Shown: positions 34,181 to 43,255, numbered from the stretch's first letter. The stretch: 64,000 nt of DNA from an uncultured Ruminococcus sp. (GCA_902788785.1 CADALT010000001.1:186001-250000), one strand, 5' to 3'. Translations and numbers: made by a program. Notes: generated by a model not told the origin, from the letters alone.

Positions 34181-34333
34181 TCAGTCCCATGCAGAAAAAA
34201 CTGTTTCATAATTAGTCATGGCTGTTTTTAGCTTATCGGGAAAATGTCCCGATGACCATTCCACCGAGAGAAACAGCCTTTCCAGCTCTGCCGCAGTGAA
34301 ATCGCGGATATCTTTATAGACTATATTATTCAT
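34181..34333 (-). pseudogene. Remnant of a GNAT N-acetyltransferase (N-terminal 50 codons)
   Basis: A 50-residue frame, MNNIVYKDIRDFTAAELERL then FLSVEWSSGHFPDKLKTAM and NYETVFSAWD, resembles the N-terminus of small GNAT acetyltransferases of clostridia. TGA at 34183-34181 falls where such proteins have a Gly (WDGDKLVG), and the frame then reads DKRVG before diverging and stopping at a TAA about 14 codons later. The acetyl-CoA-binding part is missing. Family assignment is from remembered motif similarity and should be checked. Confidence 0.55.
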
Positions 34334-34348
34334 ATGTCACCTGCAGTT

Positions 34349-34717
34349 TTAATCCGTTATCTTCCCTGGATCATCGACTTTAATGACCTCAAAGTATTTG
34401 AGGAACTCAGCCGACCACATATCCATTTCTTCGCCAATATCATTCTCGTTGACCTCGGTCATTATAAACCAGACCTTTTTGCAGCCTGCTTTAGCCATTT
34501 CGGGAAGAAGAAAGGAAAAGCCCCATTCGACGTCTTCCTTTTCGTCCTCAAAGCCATTTCTGGCATCTATTACCATATCGCAGCCATATTGACGGATAAG
34601 CTCCAACGCTGCGGTTGCAGGGACACGATAGTTATCAAATGTTGCCCTCTTTTTCCAAGTCAGAAGAGATTTGCCTTTCCACAGCTGAACATCAGCGTAT
34701 TCAGATGTAAAATACAT
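34349..34717 (-). CDS. Small STAS/SpoIIAA-like protein, unknown function
   Basis: 122 residues from the ATG at 34717, eight bases after AAGGAG. A beta-alpha pattern is visible: FTSEYADVQLWKGKSLLTW, LELIRQYGCDMVIDARNGFE, KKVWFIMTEVNENDIG, YFEVIKVDDPG. The alternation of strands and helices and the size resemble SpoIIAA/STAS-like domains, but no family-defining motif is clear. It starts a few bases after the AAA ATPase stop and is in the histidine operon, whose pathway it does not obviously serve. Confidence 0.55.
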   Translation of the reverse strand: MYFTSEYADVQLWKGKSLLTWKKRATFDNYRVPATAALELIRQYGCDMVIDARNGFEDEKEDVEWGFSFLLPEMAKAGCKKVWFIMTEVNENDIGEEMDMWSAEFLKYFEVIKVDDPGKITD

Positions 34718-34722
34718 ACTCC

Positions 34723-35457
34723 TCACTCCTTTCCGAACAGCTTTGCCACCATTCTCTTCGGGTCATTCAAGAACGCCTTGCTGACACTGACCGTTTCAGT
34801 TTCTTCATAGCGTCTGCGAGCGATCTCATTCTCATCAAGCTCATAGATCAGAGCATCGGGATATGCCAGCAGTATTGGAGAATGGGTCGCTATGATAAAC
34901 TGGGAGTTTTTTTGTACCAGTTCATTCATACGTATCAGCAGACCCATTTGCCGCTGCGGTGAAAGTGCCGCCTCAGGCTCGTCCAGAATGTAAAGCCCAT
35001 CACCTCTGAAACGGTTCATTGCAAGTGCAAAAAAACTCTCGCCATGGGACATCTCATGCAGCGAAACACCGCCGTAGCTGTTCAACACCCTACTGCCTAA
35101 ACTGTCGATATAGCTTGCAGCATTGTAAAAACTTTCCGCCCGAAGGAAAAACCCGTCTTTGGGACGTGAAAAGCTCTTTATTACCCGCAGATGTTCATGC
35201 AGCGGCGAGTGAGTTTCATTTGTTGCAAAGCTGAAATTTCTGCTGCCGCCCTCAGGATTGAAACCAAACGCCACGGCAATCCCCTCCAACAAGGTAGACT
35301 TGCCTGTGCCGTTCTCGCCCACCAGAAAAGTCACGCTGTTGTCAAAACTAAGACCGCCCATATCGACAAGATGCTTCACAGCAGGCAGGTCAGCAATGTA
35401 GCTTTGCTCGTCCCCCATGCCGACAAGCTCGATACTGCGGATATATCCGTCTCCCAT
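34723..35457 (-). CDS. Stand-alone AAA/ABC-type ATPase inside the histidine operon
   Basis: 244 residues. Walker A is FLVGENGTGKSTLLEGIA near residues 44-60, the ABC-like signature is MSHGES near 145, Walker B is LYILDEPEAALSPQRQ, and the switch His is IIATHSPILLAYPD. The layout is that of single-domain ABC/SMC-like ATPases (the AAA_21 type), often linked to defence or repair when paired with a nuclease. No nuclease or toxin neighbour is present. The ATG shares a base with the hisF stop (TAATG), so it is coupled to histidine synthesis genes. Substrate unknown. Confidence 0.88.
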   Translation of the reverse strand: MGDGYIRSIELVGMGDEQSYIADLPAVKHLVDMGGLSFDNSVTFLVGENGTGKSTLLEGIAVAFGFNPEGGSRNFSFATNETHSPLHEHLRVIKSFSRPKDGFFLRAESFYNAASYIDSLGSRVLNSYGGVSLHEMSHGESFFALAMNRFRGDGLYILDEPEAALSPQRQMGLLIRMNELVQKNSQFIIATHSPILLAYPDALIYELDENEIARRRYEETETVSVSKAFLNDPKRMVAKLFGKE

Positions 35458-36212
35458 TACCTAACGATTATGCCCTTGCTGCGGCAGTCGTCTTTGACCT
35501 GACCAACTGTCAGCTCTTTGAAATGGAACAGGCTGGCTGCCAGTGCTGCGGAACAATCGGTCTTCTGAAAAGCTTCAGCAAAGTCCCCCAGCTTACCTGC
35601 ACCGCCCGATGCGATTACAGGGATATTCACAGCATCAACAACCGCTTTCAGCATAGGCAGATCAAAACCGCCACGCACACCATCAGTATCGATCGAGTTC
35701 AGACATATCTCACCTGCGCCAAGCTGTTCGATTTTTTTTACCCAATCAATAAGATCTAACTTCATATCTATACGTCCGCCGTTGATGTATACAGTCCACT
35801 TATTGGGCGCAACGGCTTTTGCATCGACGCCCACACATATGCACTGGCTGCCGAATATATCCGCACCATCTTTTATAAGCTGCGGATTTTTTACAGCCTG
35901 TGAGTTTACCGATACCTTATCAGCACCTGCACGCAAAGTATCCCTTATATCATCAACAGTTGCGATTCCGCCGCCGACTGTCAGGGGCACGAATACTTTT
36001 TTAGCGGTGTTGCGGACAACATCAAGCATTACTCCCCTGCCCTCATGGGACGCAGTTATATCATAAAAAACGATCTCATCTGCGCCCTGAAGATTATATT
36101 CATAAGCACATTCGACGGGGTCGCCGACTTCTTTTATACCTTCAAAATTCACACCCTTAACGACCTTGCCGTCACGCACGTCAAGGCAGGGTATTATTCT
36201 TTTAGCAAGCAT
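35457..36212 (-). CDS. hisF: Imidazole glycerol phosphate synthase cyclase subunit
   Basis: 251 residues. Start [21 protein letters not shown] contains the catalytic Asp (CLD) of HisF, and the second is in [20 protein letters not shown] (beta/alpha)8 barrel with two phosphate sites: [10 protein letters not shown] and [11 protein letters not shown]. With HisH it makes imidazole glycerol phosphate and AICAR. Two DUF-like genes separate it from hisH, where hisA normally sits. Confidence 0.98.
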   Translation of the reverse strand: MLAKRIIPCLDVRDGKVVKGVNFEGIKEVGDPVECAYEYNLQGADEIVFYDITASHEGRGVMLDVVRNTAKKVFVPLTVGGGIATVDDIRDTLRAGADKVSVNSQAVKNPQLIKDGADIFGSQCICVGVDAKAVAPNKWTVYINGGRIDMKLDLIDWVKKIEQLGAGEICLNSIDTDGVRGGFDLPMLKAVVDAVNIPVIASGGAGKLGDFAEAFQKTDCSAALAASLFHFKELTVGQVKDDCRSKGIIVR

Positions 36213-36230
36213 ATTTTACCTCCATAGGTT

Positions 36231-36710
36231 TTATGTGAAAGGTGCATATTCATGGTCAAGGCAGTCAGACTCACTTTTTTCGACAGCAAACCGCCATTTC
36301 ATGCCCTGAGCTATAACAGCAGTGTCGTGTTTCTCTGCCAAAGAAAAGGGCTTTGTGCTGCGGCGGTATGGCGGGTCAAAGCTTTCATTCAGTGACAACA
36401 CCAACAGCCTATTACGATTTTGTTTACCGTACAGGTCATCACGGAAGACAAGCTTGCAGTCTGTCATCAGATCTTCCTGCATGGTGAAGTACAGCACCGA
36501 GTAAAAAAGCAGTTCTATCTCACCGCATATATGTGACCCCACCCTCAAAAGCAGAGTGCGACCTGTGCTTCTTTCGTCGCCGAAGCAGTCAGTGAACTTC
36601 TCATTGCCTGTGAGATAATTAGCAGAAAGCAGCACAGCGTCGATGAAGCTGCCTGTTTTATCCATAAGAAAACGTATATCCTCATTAGAATTTATCTCAT
36701 TCCACCCCAT
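36231..36710 (-). CDS. Hypothetical protein, paralog of the frameshifted neighbour
   Basis: 159 residues, not recognised. GWNEINSNEDIRFLMDKTGSFIDAVLLSANYL at the start (quoted in parts), GSHICGEIELLFYSVLYF in the middle, and IAQGMKWRFA near the end. The next gene upstream has a matching plan (SWREIKTQADIDEFMEKNGDLHDSVIVSVNYV, DSGWFGRIEMLFSGVVY, IAKSLRWRYS), so the two arose by duplication. No membrane segment or catalytic motif. It sits 19 bases before hisF, in the hisA position of a typical his operon. Confidence 0.65.
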   Translation of the reverse strand: MGWNEINSNEDIRFLMDKTGSFIDAVLLSANYLTGNEKFTDCFGDERSTGRTLLLRVGSHICGEIELLFYSVLYFTMQEDLMTDCKLVFRDDLYGKQNRNRLLVLSLNESFDPPYRRSTKPFSLAEKHDTAVIAQGMKWRFAVEKSESDCLDHEYAPFT

Positions 36711-36725
36711 GAAAGCACCTCCCTG

Positions 36726-37215
36726 TCAGATAAAGTGTTTGTAAACCTCATCTTCAATATCCATATCATCAGCCTCTTTGGAATAGCGCCAGCGCAAGGA
36801 CTTTGCTATGACAAAAGAGTCATTTGCAGATTTAAGGTCTATGCCGAATTTTTCAAGACTTTTCAGCCTTGTGCCGTCTGTCCAGACTATCAGCCTGTCA
36901 TCACGGGTATTTCCCATGAGGTCTGTTCGGAACTCCAGCACACATTCATGTATCTCAGCTGAATAATTCTCAGCATGACCTTGCACCGCATGGTAGACCA
37001 CCCCGCTGAAAAGCATCTCTATTCTGCCGAACCAGCCGCTGTCCACTGTGAGTAGCAGAGCATTGTCGGGGGGAGGATACTATCATATAACTGCCGTCAG
37101 TGTCATGGCAGCCGCTTACATAATTTACCGAAACTATCACCGAATCGTGCAGGTCACCGTTTTTTTCCATAAACTCGTCTATATCCGCCTGAGTTTTTAT
37201 CTCACGCCAGCTCAT
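36726..37215 (-). pseudogene. Paralogous hypothetical gene with a homopolymer frameshift
   Basis: The N-terminal part starts at 37215 (ATGA overlap with the hisH stop) and reads SWREIKTQADIDEFMEKNGD to MIVSS. The C-terminal part is in another frame and reads DNALLLTVDSGWFGRIEMLF to the stop at 36726. Removing one base from the run of six G's on the plus strand (37068-37073) joins them into one protein matching its neighbour end to end. Either a recent +1 mutation, a phase-variable tract or a sequencing error. Without the shift the product would be about 162 residues. Confidence 0.75.
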
Positions 37216-37817
37216 GTTCTTAACTCGGCAAAGTTTTTCAGTATTTTCAGCCCTGTTTCGCCGCTTTTTTCGGGGTGGAACTGACAGCCGTAAACGTACT
37301 TTCCGTCACCCACAACAGCAGGTACCTTTGAGCCGTACTCACAGTAAGCATAAAGGTTCTCATCCTCGCAGAACGCCTTATAGCTGTGTACAAAGTATAC
37401 GAATTCATCCTTGCCCAGTCCATTGAACAAAGGACAGTCACGGTTTATTTCCAGCTTGTTCCAGCCCATATGAGGTATAACAAGATCGGGCTCGTCCATC
37501 TTATCAACATAGCCCTTAACAAGCCCCAGACCATCACATTCTTCAAACTCATTTCCTTTATCAAAAAGCAGCTGCATTCCAAGACATATACCCATGAATG
37601 GCTTGAGCCTTGCCTGTTCTTTCACAGTTTCCACAAGACCGCTTTTATTAAGCTCGCTCATCGCCCACGGAAAAGCACCTACACCCGGAAGTATAAGTGC
37701 ATCCGCAGCAATAATATCTTCTTTTTTGGCAGTCAGCTTATTCTCACAGCCAAGATAATCAAGCGCATTCTTGACTGAAAAAATATTACCTGCACCGTAA
37801 TCTATTATAGCTATCAT
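37212..37817 (-). CDS. hisH: Imidazole glycerol phosphate synthase glutamine amidotransferase subunit
   Basis: 201 residues. Class I amidotransferase triad: the Cys in GICLGMQLLFD near residue 78, and the His-Glu pair in GCQFHPEKSGETG. The starting IAIIDYGAGNIFSV is typical of HisH. It supplies ammonia to HisF. It shares one base with the hisB stop and overlaps the next gene by an ATGA. Confidence 0.98.
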   Translation of the reverse strand: MIAIIDYGAGNIFSVKNALDYLGCENKLTAKKEDIIAADALILPGVGAFPWAMSELNKSGLVETVKEQARLKPFMGICLGMQLLFDKGNEFEECDGLGLVKGYVDKMDEPDLVIPHMGWNKLEINRDCPLFNGLGKDEFVYFVHSYKAFCEDENLYAYCEYGSKVPAVVGDGKYVYGCQFHPEKSGETGLKILKNFAELRT

Positions 37818-38395
37818 CAGAGAACTCCTTTAGTTGAAAGCACGCCCTTGCCTGTTTCGGTCATAGCGTCCTTTAATGCGTGCGCCACTGCCTTGAACAT
37901 TGCTTCTATGATGTGGTGGTCATTCTTGCCGTACTCTTCTTTCACATGAAGAGTTATGCCTGAATTGAAAGCAAAAGCCCTAAAGAATTCTTCCGTAAGA
38001 CAAGTATCGAACTCACCGCACCTGTCATCGTGAAATTCTCCGTCGAACACCAAAAATGGTCTGCCGCTTATATCAAGCGCACAAAAACCAAGAGCTTCAT
38101 CCATAGGTACATATGCCGAACCATACCTTGCGATACCGCCCTTATCTCCCAGAGCCTCAGCAAAAGCTTTACCGATACATATGCCTGTATCTTCTACAGA
38201 ATGGTGTCCGTCAACATTCAGATCGCCCTTACACTTTACTTTCAGGTCGATACCGCTGTGTACGCCGAAAGCTGTGAGCATATGATCAAAGAAACCGATA
38301 CCCGTATCTATCTCGACCTTTCCGCTGCCATCAAGGTCAACAAATACCTCGATATCAGTTTCACGGGTCTTTCTTTTTATTTCTGCTGTTCTCAT
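37817..38395 (-). CDS. hisB: Imidazoleglycerol-phosphate dehydratase
   Basis: 192 residues, the single-function HisB size. Metal-binding His motifs: GIGFFDHMLTAFGVHSG, DGHHSVEDTGI and KNDHHIIEAMFKA. It removes water from imidazole glycerol phosphate with bound Mn2+. It starts 13 bases after the preceding unknown gene. Confidence 0.98.
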   Translation of the reverse strand: MRTAEIKRKTRETDIEVFVDLDGSGKVEIDTGIGFFDHMLTAFGVHSGIDLKVKCKGDLNVDGHHSVEDTGICIGKAFAEALGDKGGIARYGSAYVPMDEALGFCALDISGRPFLVFDGEFHDDRCGEFDTCLTEEFFRAFAFNSGITLHVKEEYGKNDHHIIEAMFKAVAHALKDAMTETGKGVLSTKGVL

Positions 38396-38408
38396 GTTTT
38401 CACCTCAT

Positions 38409-39581
38409 TTAATATATTTTATGTTTATATTTCATGGGAAACGGACAATTAAGACCATAAAATGTTATATCCCCACTTTTCAATTGCTCATCGGTATACT
38501 TGTTCAATAAATCACAAACAAGATTATAATATGAAGAACAATAATGCATAATAGAATTTATGTAATCAGCATCCCGCTCTCCGCTTAATAGCATATCTTC
38601 GACTGCCTTCTCGCAGGCGCACCATGCTGTTAACTGGTGCTTTTTCAGGTTCAATTCTTCTTTATCATCAAGTCTCAGTGTAATATCAGATGTATGCTTT
38701 ATAAATGAAAAATAATTAAGTGCAACTATTTCGGGTATGAAGTTTAAGAGTTCCTGTGTAAGAAGCGGATCATGTGTTGCAGACGTTATCTTCTTTGCTC
38801 CTTCTGACCAGCTTTTATCATCATGGATATTAACAATTATAGATATTGCCCACGAAGCAATTGACTTTACCTCCTCAGGTCTGTGCCTTAATGATCTGAA
38901 AGTCCTTTTACTCTGAACAAAGAGAATACACTGCTTCTCCATAAGTATCTGATCTTTATCCTCATCTTCCTGCACGTAAGTATCAAGCATTTTACTGAGT
39001 TCAGGAACGATGATTCCGTTGATCCTTGCTTCACATTCAGTTTTTTCGCCTGTACGTCCGACAAAAAGCTTGACCCAAGTATATTTTCTTGCACCAAGAT
39101 AATCAGGAAGTTCTTTCTTAACGATCTCAAATGGAGTTCGTTCACGGCTTTTAGTGTTGCCGAGACAAATAACCGGCAGAGAGCAAGGATACTGATAGAT
39201 ATGCTTGCTGCCGTCAAATGAATTCTCCATATTGCTCATATCTTCACAGCTTAGTGTCATCATAACAGAAAGCATTACTGATGCAAATTGATCAGATGCC
39301 ATATCCAGTGCTTTCTCAGCCGAATCGCCAATTGCAGTTGACGGCTCAATAATTGGTTCATCAAAATCTTTTCTACCGATCTTAAAAAGCAGATAAGCAG
39401 TGAAATTTCCGTCAATTCCCGTTATCATACAGTCAATAAGCTCGACTTCCAGTTCATATTTCTTAAAGATCAGGCAATTGTCCTTTATTATGCCTGATTT
39501 GTCTTTTCCGGCAAGTCTTTCAAATACACGCTTTTCGTTGGCAGACAAAGGCTTAAAATTATGCTTGCCGAACAATTTCAT
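38409..39581 (-). CDS. Hypothetical protein, 390 aa, inserted between hisD and hisB
   Basis: 390 residues starting at the ATG overlapping the hisD stop (TGATG at 39581). Not recognised. It begins KLFGKHNFKPLSANEKRVFERL, has a DSAEKALDMASDQFASVMLSVMMTL helix (in parts) near residue 100, ELPDYLGARKYTWVKLFVGRTG near 165, and an alpha-helical C-terminal half (ALNYFSFIKHTSDITLRLDD, KHQLTAWCACEKAVEDMLL). No signal peptide. The layout is like large SUKH/DUF-type contact-system proteins with an adapter and a helical domain, but no motif proves it. Coupling to hisD suggests co-translation rather than a shared pathway. Confidence 0.65.
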   Translation of the reverse strand: MKLFGKHNFKPLSANEKRVFERLAGKDKSGIIKDNCLIFKKYELEVELIDCMITGIDGNFTAYLLFKIGRKDFDEPIIEPSTAIGDSAEKALDMASDQFASVMLSVMMTLSCEDMSNMENSFDGSKHIYQYPCSLPVICLGNTKSRERTPFEIVKKELPDYLGARKYTWVKLFVGRTGEKTECEARINGIIVPELSKMLDTYVQEDEDKDQILMEKQCILFVQSKRTFRSLRHRPEEVKSIASWAISIIVNIHDDKSWSEGAKKITSATHDPLLTQELLNFIPEIVALNYFSFIKHTSDITLRLDDKEELNLKKHQLTAWCACEKAVEDMLLSGERDADYINSIMHYCSSYYNLVCDLLNKYTDEQLKSGDITFYGLNCPFPMKYKHKIY

Positions 39582-40876
39582 CAATCTTCAAACCTGACCT
39601 TTATAGCATTAGCGTGAGCTGTAAGACCTTCCTTCTCGGCAACAAGCACGATGTCGTCCTTAGCATTCCTGAGCGCATCCTCGGTATAGTAAATAAAGCT
39701 CGAACGCTTCTCAAAGCTGTTTACACCCAGAGGTGAGAAAAATCTTGCTGTACCGCTGGTAGGAAGAACGTGGTTAGGACCTGCATAGTAATCGCCCAGA
39801 GGTTCAGATGCATACTGACCCAGGAAGATAGAACCTGCGTTATCGAGTCTGCCTACATATTCCAGAGGATTTTCAAAGAGAACTTCAAGGTGCTCGGGTG
39901 CAAACTTGTTTGCCATCTCTACAGCCTCATCCTTTGTATTGCAGATAAGAGCAGCACCGTAATTTTCAAGGGACTCTCTGATTATATCTCTTCTCTCGAG
40001 ATACTCCATCTGTCTCTCAAACTCCTTGGTCGTCTCGTCTGCCAGCTTCTCGCTGGTAGTTACCAGTATAGCAGAAGCAAGTCTGTCGTGTTCTGCCTGA
40101 GACATAAGATCAGCAGCTACATACTTAGGATCAGCTGTTTCATCAGCCATTACAAGCACCTCGCTGGGACCTGCGACCATGTCTATATCAACTACACCGT
40201 AGAGCAGTTTCTTTGCTGTTGCAACATAGATGTTGCCGGGACCTACGATCTTATCTACCTTAGGTATCTCCTCAGTGCCGTATGCCAGTGCTGCGATAGC
40301 CTGTGCACCGCCCGAAAGGAACACTCTGTCAACGCCTACAAGACCGGCGGCAACGAGAATATCCTTATTAGGTGTACCATCCTTCAAAGGAGGAGTTACC
40401 ATAATGATCTCCTTGACACCTGCGATCTTAGCAGGAACAGCGTTCATAAGTACAGAAGATGGATATGCTGCTGTACCGCCGGGAACATACAGACCAACTC
40501 TGTTAAGACCCCTTACCTTCTGACCCAGTATGCAGCCATCAGCCTTTGTATTTACAAAGCTCTGGGACTTCTGTCTCTGGTGAAAATCAGTTATATTCTC
40601 GATGGAATTGAGCAGCGCCTCAACAAATCTGGGATCGGCTTCTGTCATCGCATCGTTTATTACATCTCTGGGAACTTCGTAATACTGGGGCAGCTTGCCG
40701 TCAAACTTCTCGGTATATGCCTTTACCGCAGCATCTCCGCCTTTTCTTACTGTATCTATGATCTCGTTTACAACTGCCGAAACCTTCTTATCAGTCTCGC
40801 CGTTTCTTTCTTCAAGCTGCTTGAAGAAATCTATCTCGTCTTTTCCGTTGACGAAAATCTTCTTAAAAAGTGCCAT
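39581..40876 (-). CDS. hisD: Histidinol dehydrogenase
   Basis: 431 residues, full length. Conserved blocks: GLNRVGLYVPGGTAAYPSSVLM, VFLSGGAQAIAALAYGTE, KIVGPGNIYVATAKKLLYG, DMVAGPSEVLV, QAEHDRLASAILVT (with catalytic zinc His), FAPEHLEVL, and GPNHVLPTSGTARF. It converts histidinol to histidine with NAD+. Tightly spaced after the 92-residue membrane gene (one base). Confidence 0.98.
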   Translation of the reverse strand: MALFKKIFVNGKDEIDFFKQLEERNGETDKKVSAVVNEIIDTVRKGGDAAVKAYTEKFDGKLPQYYEVPRDVINDAMTEADPRFVEALLNSIENITDFHQRQKSQSFVNTKADGCILGQKVRGLNRVGLYVPGGTAAYPSSVLMNAVPAKIAGVKEIIMVTPPLKDGTPNKDILVAAGLVGVDRVFLSGGAQAIAALAYGTEEIPKVDKIVGPGNIYVATAKKLLYGVVDIDMVAGPSEVLVMADETADPKYVAADLMSQAEHDRLASAILVTTSEKLADETTKEFERQMEYLERRDIIRESLENYGAALICNTKDEAVEMANKFAPEHLEVLFENPLEYVGRLDNAGSIFLGQYASEPLGDYYAGPNHVLPTSGTARFFSPLGVNSFEKRSSFIYYTEDALRNAKDDIVLVAEKEGLTAHANAIKVRFED

Positions 40877-40877
40877 C

Positions 40878-41156
40878 TTAATTCCTCCTCAAATATTTTT
40901 CAGCCGCCCACACTATCGTCCTGACAATCAGGATACCTGCGGCTATAATAAGTATTTCTATTATAAATATCCCGAAATAATTACTGATATGTGCCGAGAC
41001 ATTTACCAGGCTTTTTATGATAAAGCCGACAAATATTCCTATGACTGATATAATGATCTCTTTTTTATCGATCTTCTGCTTTTTCAGTTCATCCTTAAAA
41101 AAACCTACCAGCAGTTTAACATTATAAAAACGTCTTTCATTTTCAGTAATCTTCAT
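40878..41156 (-). CDS. Small membrane protein between hisG and hisD
   Basis: 92 residues, two predicted membrane helices (IIISVIGIFVGFIIKSLV and FGIFIIEILIIAAGILIV) after a charged N-terminus (ITENERRFYNVKLL, DELKKQKIDKKE) and ending in AAEKYLRRN. No family recognised. It is co-transcribed with hisG and hisD, 16 and 1 bases from each. Confidence 0.6.
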   Translation of the reverse strand: MKITENERRFYNVKLLVGFFKDELKKQKIDKKEIIISVIGIFVGFIIKSLVNVSAHISNYFGIFIIEILIIAAGILIVRTIVWAAEKYLRRN

Positions 41157-41172
41157 GGCTTATACCTCTTTA

Positions 41173-41805
41173 TCAAAGGTTTTTCTCGACCAGGTCCACA
41201 AAATTCTCGATCTCGCTCTGGCGGAGCTTCATGCTGACAGTATTAACAATAAGTCTTGCTGAGATAGGACAAATATTATCTTCGATGATCTCCAGACCAT
41301 TCTCTTTAAGAGTTGTGCCTGTTTCAACGATATCAACGATACCGTCAGCCAGTTCAAGCAGGGGGGCAAGTTCAACAGAGCCCTCTATCTTGATGATATC
41401 AACATCCATACCCTTGCTCTCGAAATGTTTGCGTGTGATGTTAGGATACTTTGTAGCCAAAGTTTTTACATTATAACCGCCGTAAAAACTCTGACCCTTC
41501 TTGGTCGCAAGCGCAAATCTGCATCTGCCAAAGCCAAGATCAACAAGCTCATAGAATTTTCCTTCCATTTCCTGGATAGTATCCTTGCCAACAACGCCCA
41601 TATCGCAAACACCATGCTCAACATAAGTGATAACATCATTTGCCTTTGCAAGTACAACTTCAAGATTTCCGTCAGGTACAGGAAGTATAAGCTTTCTTCC
41701 CTTTTCACGGATAGATGTACAATCGTAGCCTATCTTTTCCAGAAGTCCTACTGTGTCTTTTTCAAGTCTGCCCTTTGTAAGAGCAATTCTCAAAGGTTTA
41801 TTCAT
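41173..41805 (-). CDS. hisG: ATP phosphoribosyltransferase, short form
   Basis: 210 residues, the short form that lacks the regulatory C-terminal domain and needs HisZ. Blocks: IALTKGRLEKDTVGLLEKIG, KANDVITYVEHGVCDMGVVGKD, IEGSVELAPLLELADGIVDIVETGTTLKENGLE (quoted in parts), the PRPP-binding loop. It makes phosphoribosyl-ATP, the first step. hisZ is directly upstream, as expected. 24-base gap to hisZ. Confidence 0.98.
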   Translation of the reverse strand: MNKPLRIALTKGRLEKDTVGLLEKIGYDCTSIREKGRKLILPVPDGNLEVVLAKANDVITYVEHGVCDMGVVGKDTIQEMEGKFYELVDLGFGRCRFALATKKGQSFYGGYNVKTLATKYPNITRKHFESKGMDVDIIKIEGSVELAPLLELADGIVDIVETGTTLKENGLEIIEDNICPISARLIVNTVSMKLRQSEIENFVDLVEKNL

Positions 41806-41829
41806 TTTACATTCTCCTCTCGATCGCTC

Positions 41830-43029
41830 TTAAACGTTAGTCTCGGTGATCTCATCGGCAACTGTGATGACCTTGCTGATACCCTTAGATCTTGCATACT
41901 CAACGGTCTCCTCAAAAGAGTTGAACAGTGAATGCTCAACCTTACTGCCTTCACGTACAAGCTTCTGTGCATAGGCGATAGCCTCTACCACAAAGCCCTT
42001 TTCACCGAAGATAACAGCGTCCACAGGCTTAACATGAGGGTTTGCACCCATTCTTTCAAGATGTCGTGCTACCGAGTCCACATTAACGCCAAATCCTACC
42101 GCAGGCATTTCTTTGCCAAACGAGCCGATCAGATTATCATATCTGCCGCCCTTGAGAACAGACTGACCTACCTCGGAAAGATAGCCCTTGAAAACGATAC
42201 CTGTATAATAATCGGTATGGCTGACGATACCAAGATCCACAGAGATCTTGCCCTCATACCCTAGACTTGAAAGACGATTGAACACCTTTCTGAGATTATA
42301 CAGGATCCCTGTAATCTTATCATTAGCGTAAATATCGCTAGCCTTATCAAGCACTTCTATGCCGCCAAAAAGGCTGGGCAGCTGTTTGAGTGCACGGGTT
42401 ATATCATTATCACCTATCTCATCAAGCAGATCGTTTAGCGCAGGGAAATTCTTGGATGATATGAGCATCCTTATCTCCTCGATAACATCATCTTCAAGAT
42501 TGAGCTGTGCGACTAATTCCTTGAAATAGCCTATATGACCAATCTCAAGCCTGAAATTATCTTTATCGAAGCTTGCAAGCGCCTCAACAGCAGTGCAAAG
42601 TACCTCGTAATCCGCACGTTTTACGTTATCACCGCCGATAAGCTCTATACCAGCCTGAACAACTTCGTCGGAACGACCTTTGAGCAGTGCGTTATTTGAA
42701 AAAACGCTCTGATTATAATAAAGTCTCAAAGGTGTATCGGAATCTTTAAGTCTTGTAGCTGCAAGTCTTGCTATCGGTATAGTAGAATCAGGGCGAAGCA
42801 CGATAAGTCTGCCCTTGGAGTCTGTCAGCTTATAAAGGCTCTCCTGTCTGAAATTTCTTGCGCTGCCGCTGAAAGCATCGTAAAATTCGATACCGGGTGT
42901 TACGACCTCGCTATAACCAAAGCCTTCAAAAAGCTCTGCAAGTGTTCTTTCCACCTTACGCCTTGCAAGACAGTCTTCAAACAGTAAATCTCTTGTTCCC
43001 TCGGGAGTTATAAGATCATATCTTTTCAT
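41830..43029 (-). CDS. hisZ: ATP phosphoribosyltransferase regulatory subunit
   Basis: 399 residues. A HisRS-like class II core: TPEGTRDLLFEDCLARRKVE, GIEFYDAFSGSARNFRQESLYKLTDSKGRLIVLRPDSTIPIARL (quoted in parts), then DLGIVSHTDYYTGIVFKGYL and GGRYDNLIGSFGKEMPAVGFG. It lacks the anticodon-binding finish of a true HisRS, so HisZ rather than HisS. It binds HisG and carries histidine feedback. First gene of the operon with a strong promoter just upstream. Confidence 0.93.
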   Translation of the reverse strand: MKRYDLITPEGTRDLLFEDCLARRKVERTLAELFEGFGYSEVVTPGIEFYDAFSGSARNFRQESLYKLTDSKGRLIVLRPDSTIPIARLAATRLKDSDTPLRLYYNQSVFSNNALLKGRSDEVVQAGIELIGGDNVKRADYEVLCTAVEALASFDKDNFRLEIGHIGYFKELVAQLNLEDDVIEEIRMLISSKNFPALNDLLDEIGDNDITRALKQLPSLFGGIEVLDKASDIYANDKITGILYNLRKVFNRLSSLGYEGKISVDLGIVSHTDYYTGIVFKGYLSEVGQSVLKGGRYDNLIGSFGKEMPAVGFGVNVDSVARHLERMGANPHVKPVDAVIFGEKGFVVEAIAYAQKLVREGSKVEHSLFNSFEETVEYARSKGISKVITVADEITETNV

Positions 43030-43158
43030 AATATCTTTCCTTTTAAGTCTATAGTTTCAGAGTCCTCTTACCAGCTCTGTTTCCTGTTCATAATGATATC
43101 TCGGTTTCGCTTTTCTTTAGTAAAGTGCTAACATAGTATCATAGTATCAACATAACAT

Positions 43159-43187
43159 ATTTTAACATACTGACAAAGATTTGTCAA
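43159..43187 (-). promoter_or_regulatory. Promoter of the histidine operon
   Basis: Minus-strand TTGACA (43187-43182), 17-base spacer, TAAAAT (43164-43159), 130 bases before hisZ. I saw no T-box in the leader. Confidence 0.85.
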
Positions 43188-43255
43188 CCGATTTGTGCAA
43201 AAAAGCAAAATATATTTGTAAATATTTTTTTAACGCCATTCAACAGCACCTAAGT

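Noticed and set aside
39770-40924. Open frame of 384 codons on the plus strand
   Set aside because: Antisense to hisD; same shadow pattern.
41830-43029. Calling this gene histidyl-tRNA synthetase (hisS)
   Set aside because: It sits directly ahead of a short-form hisG and lacks the full anticodon-binding end, which fits HisZ.
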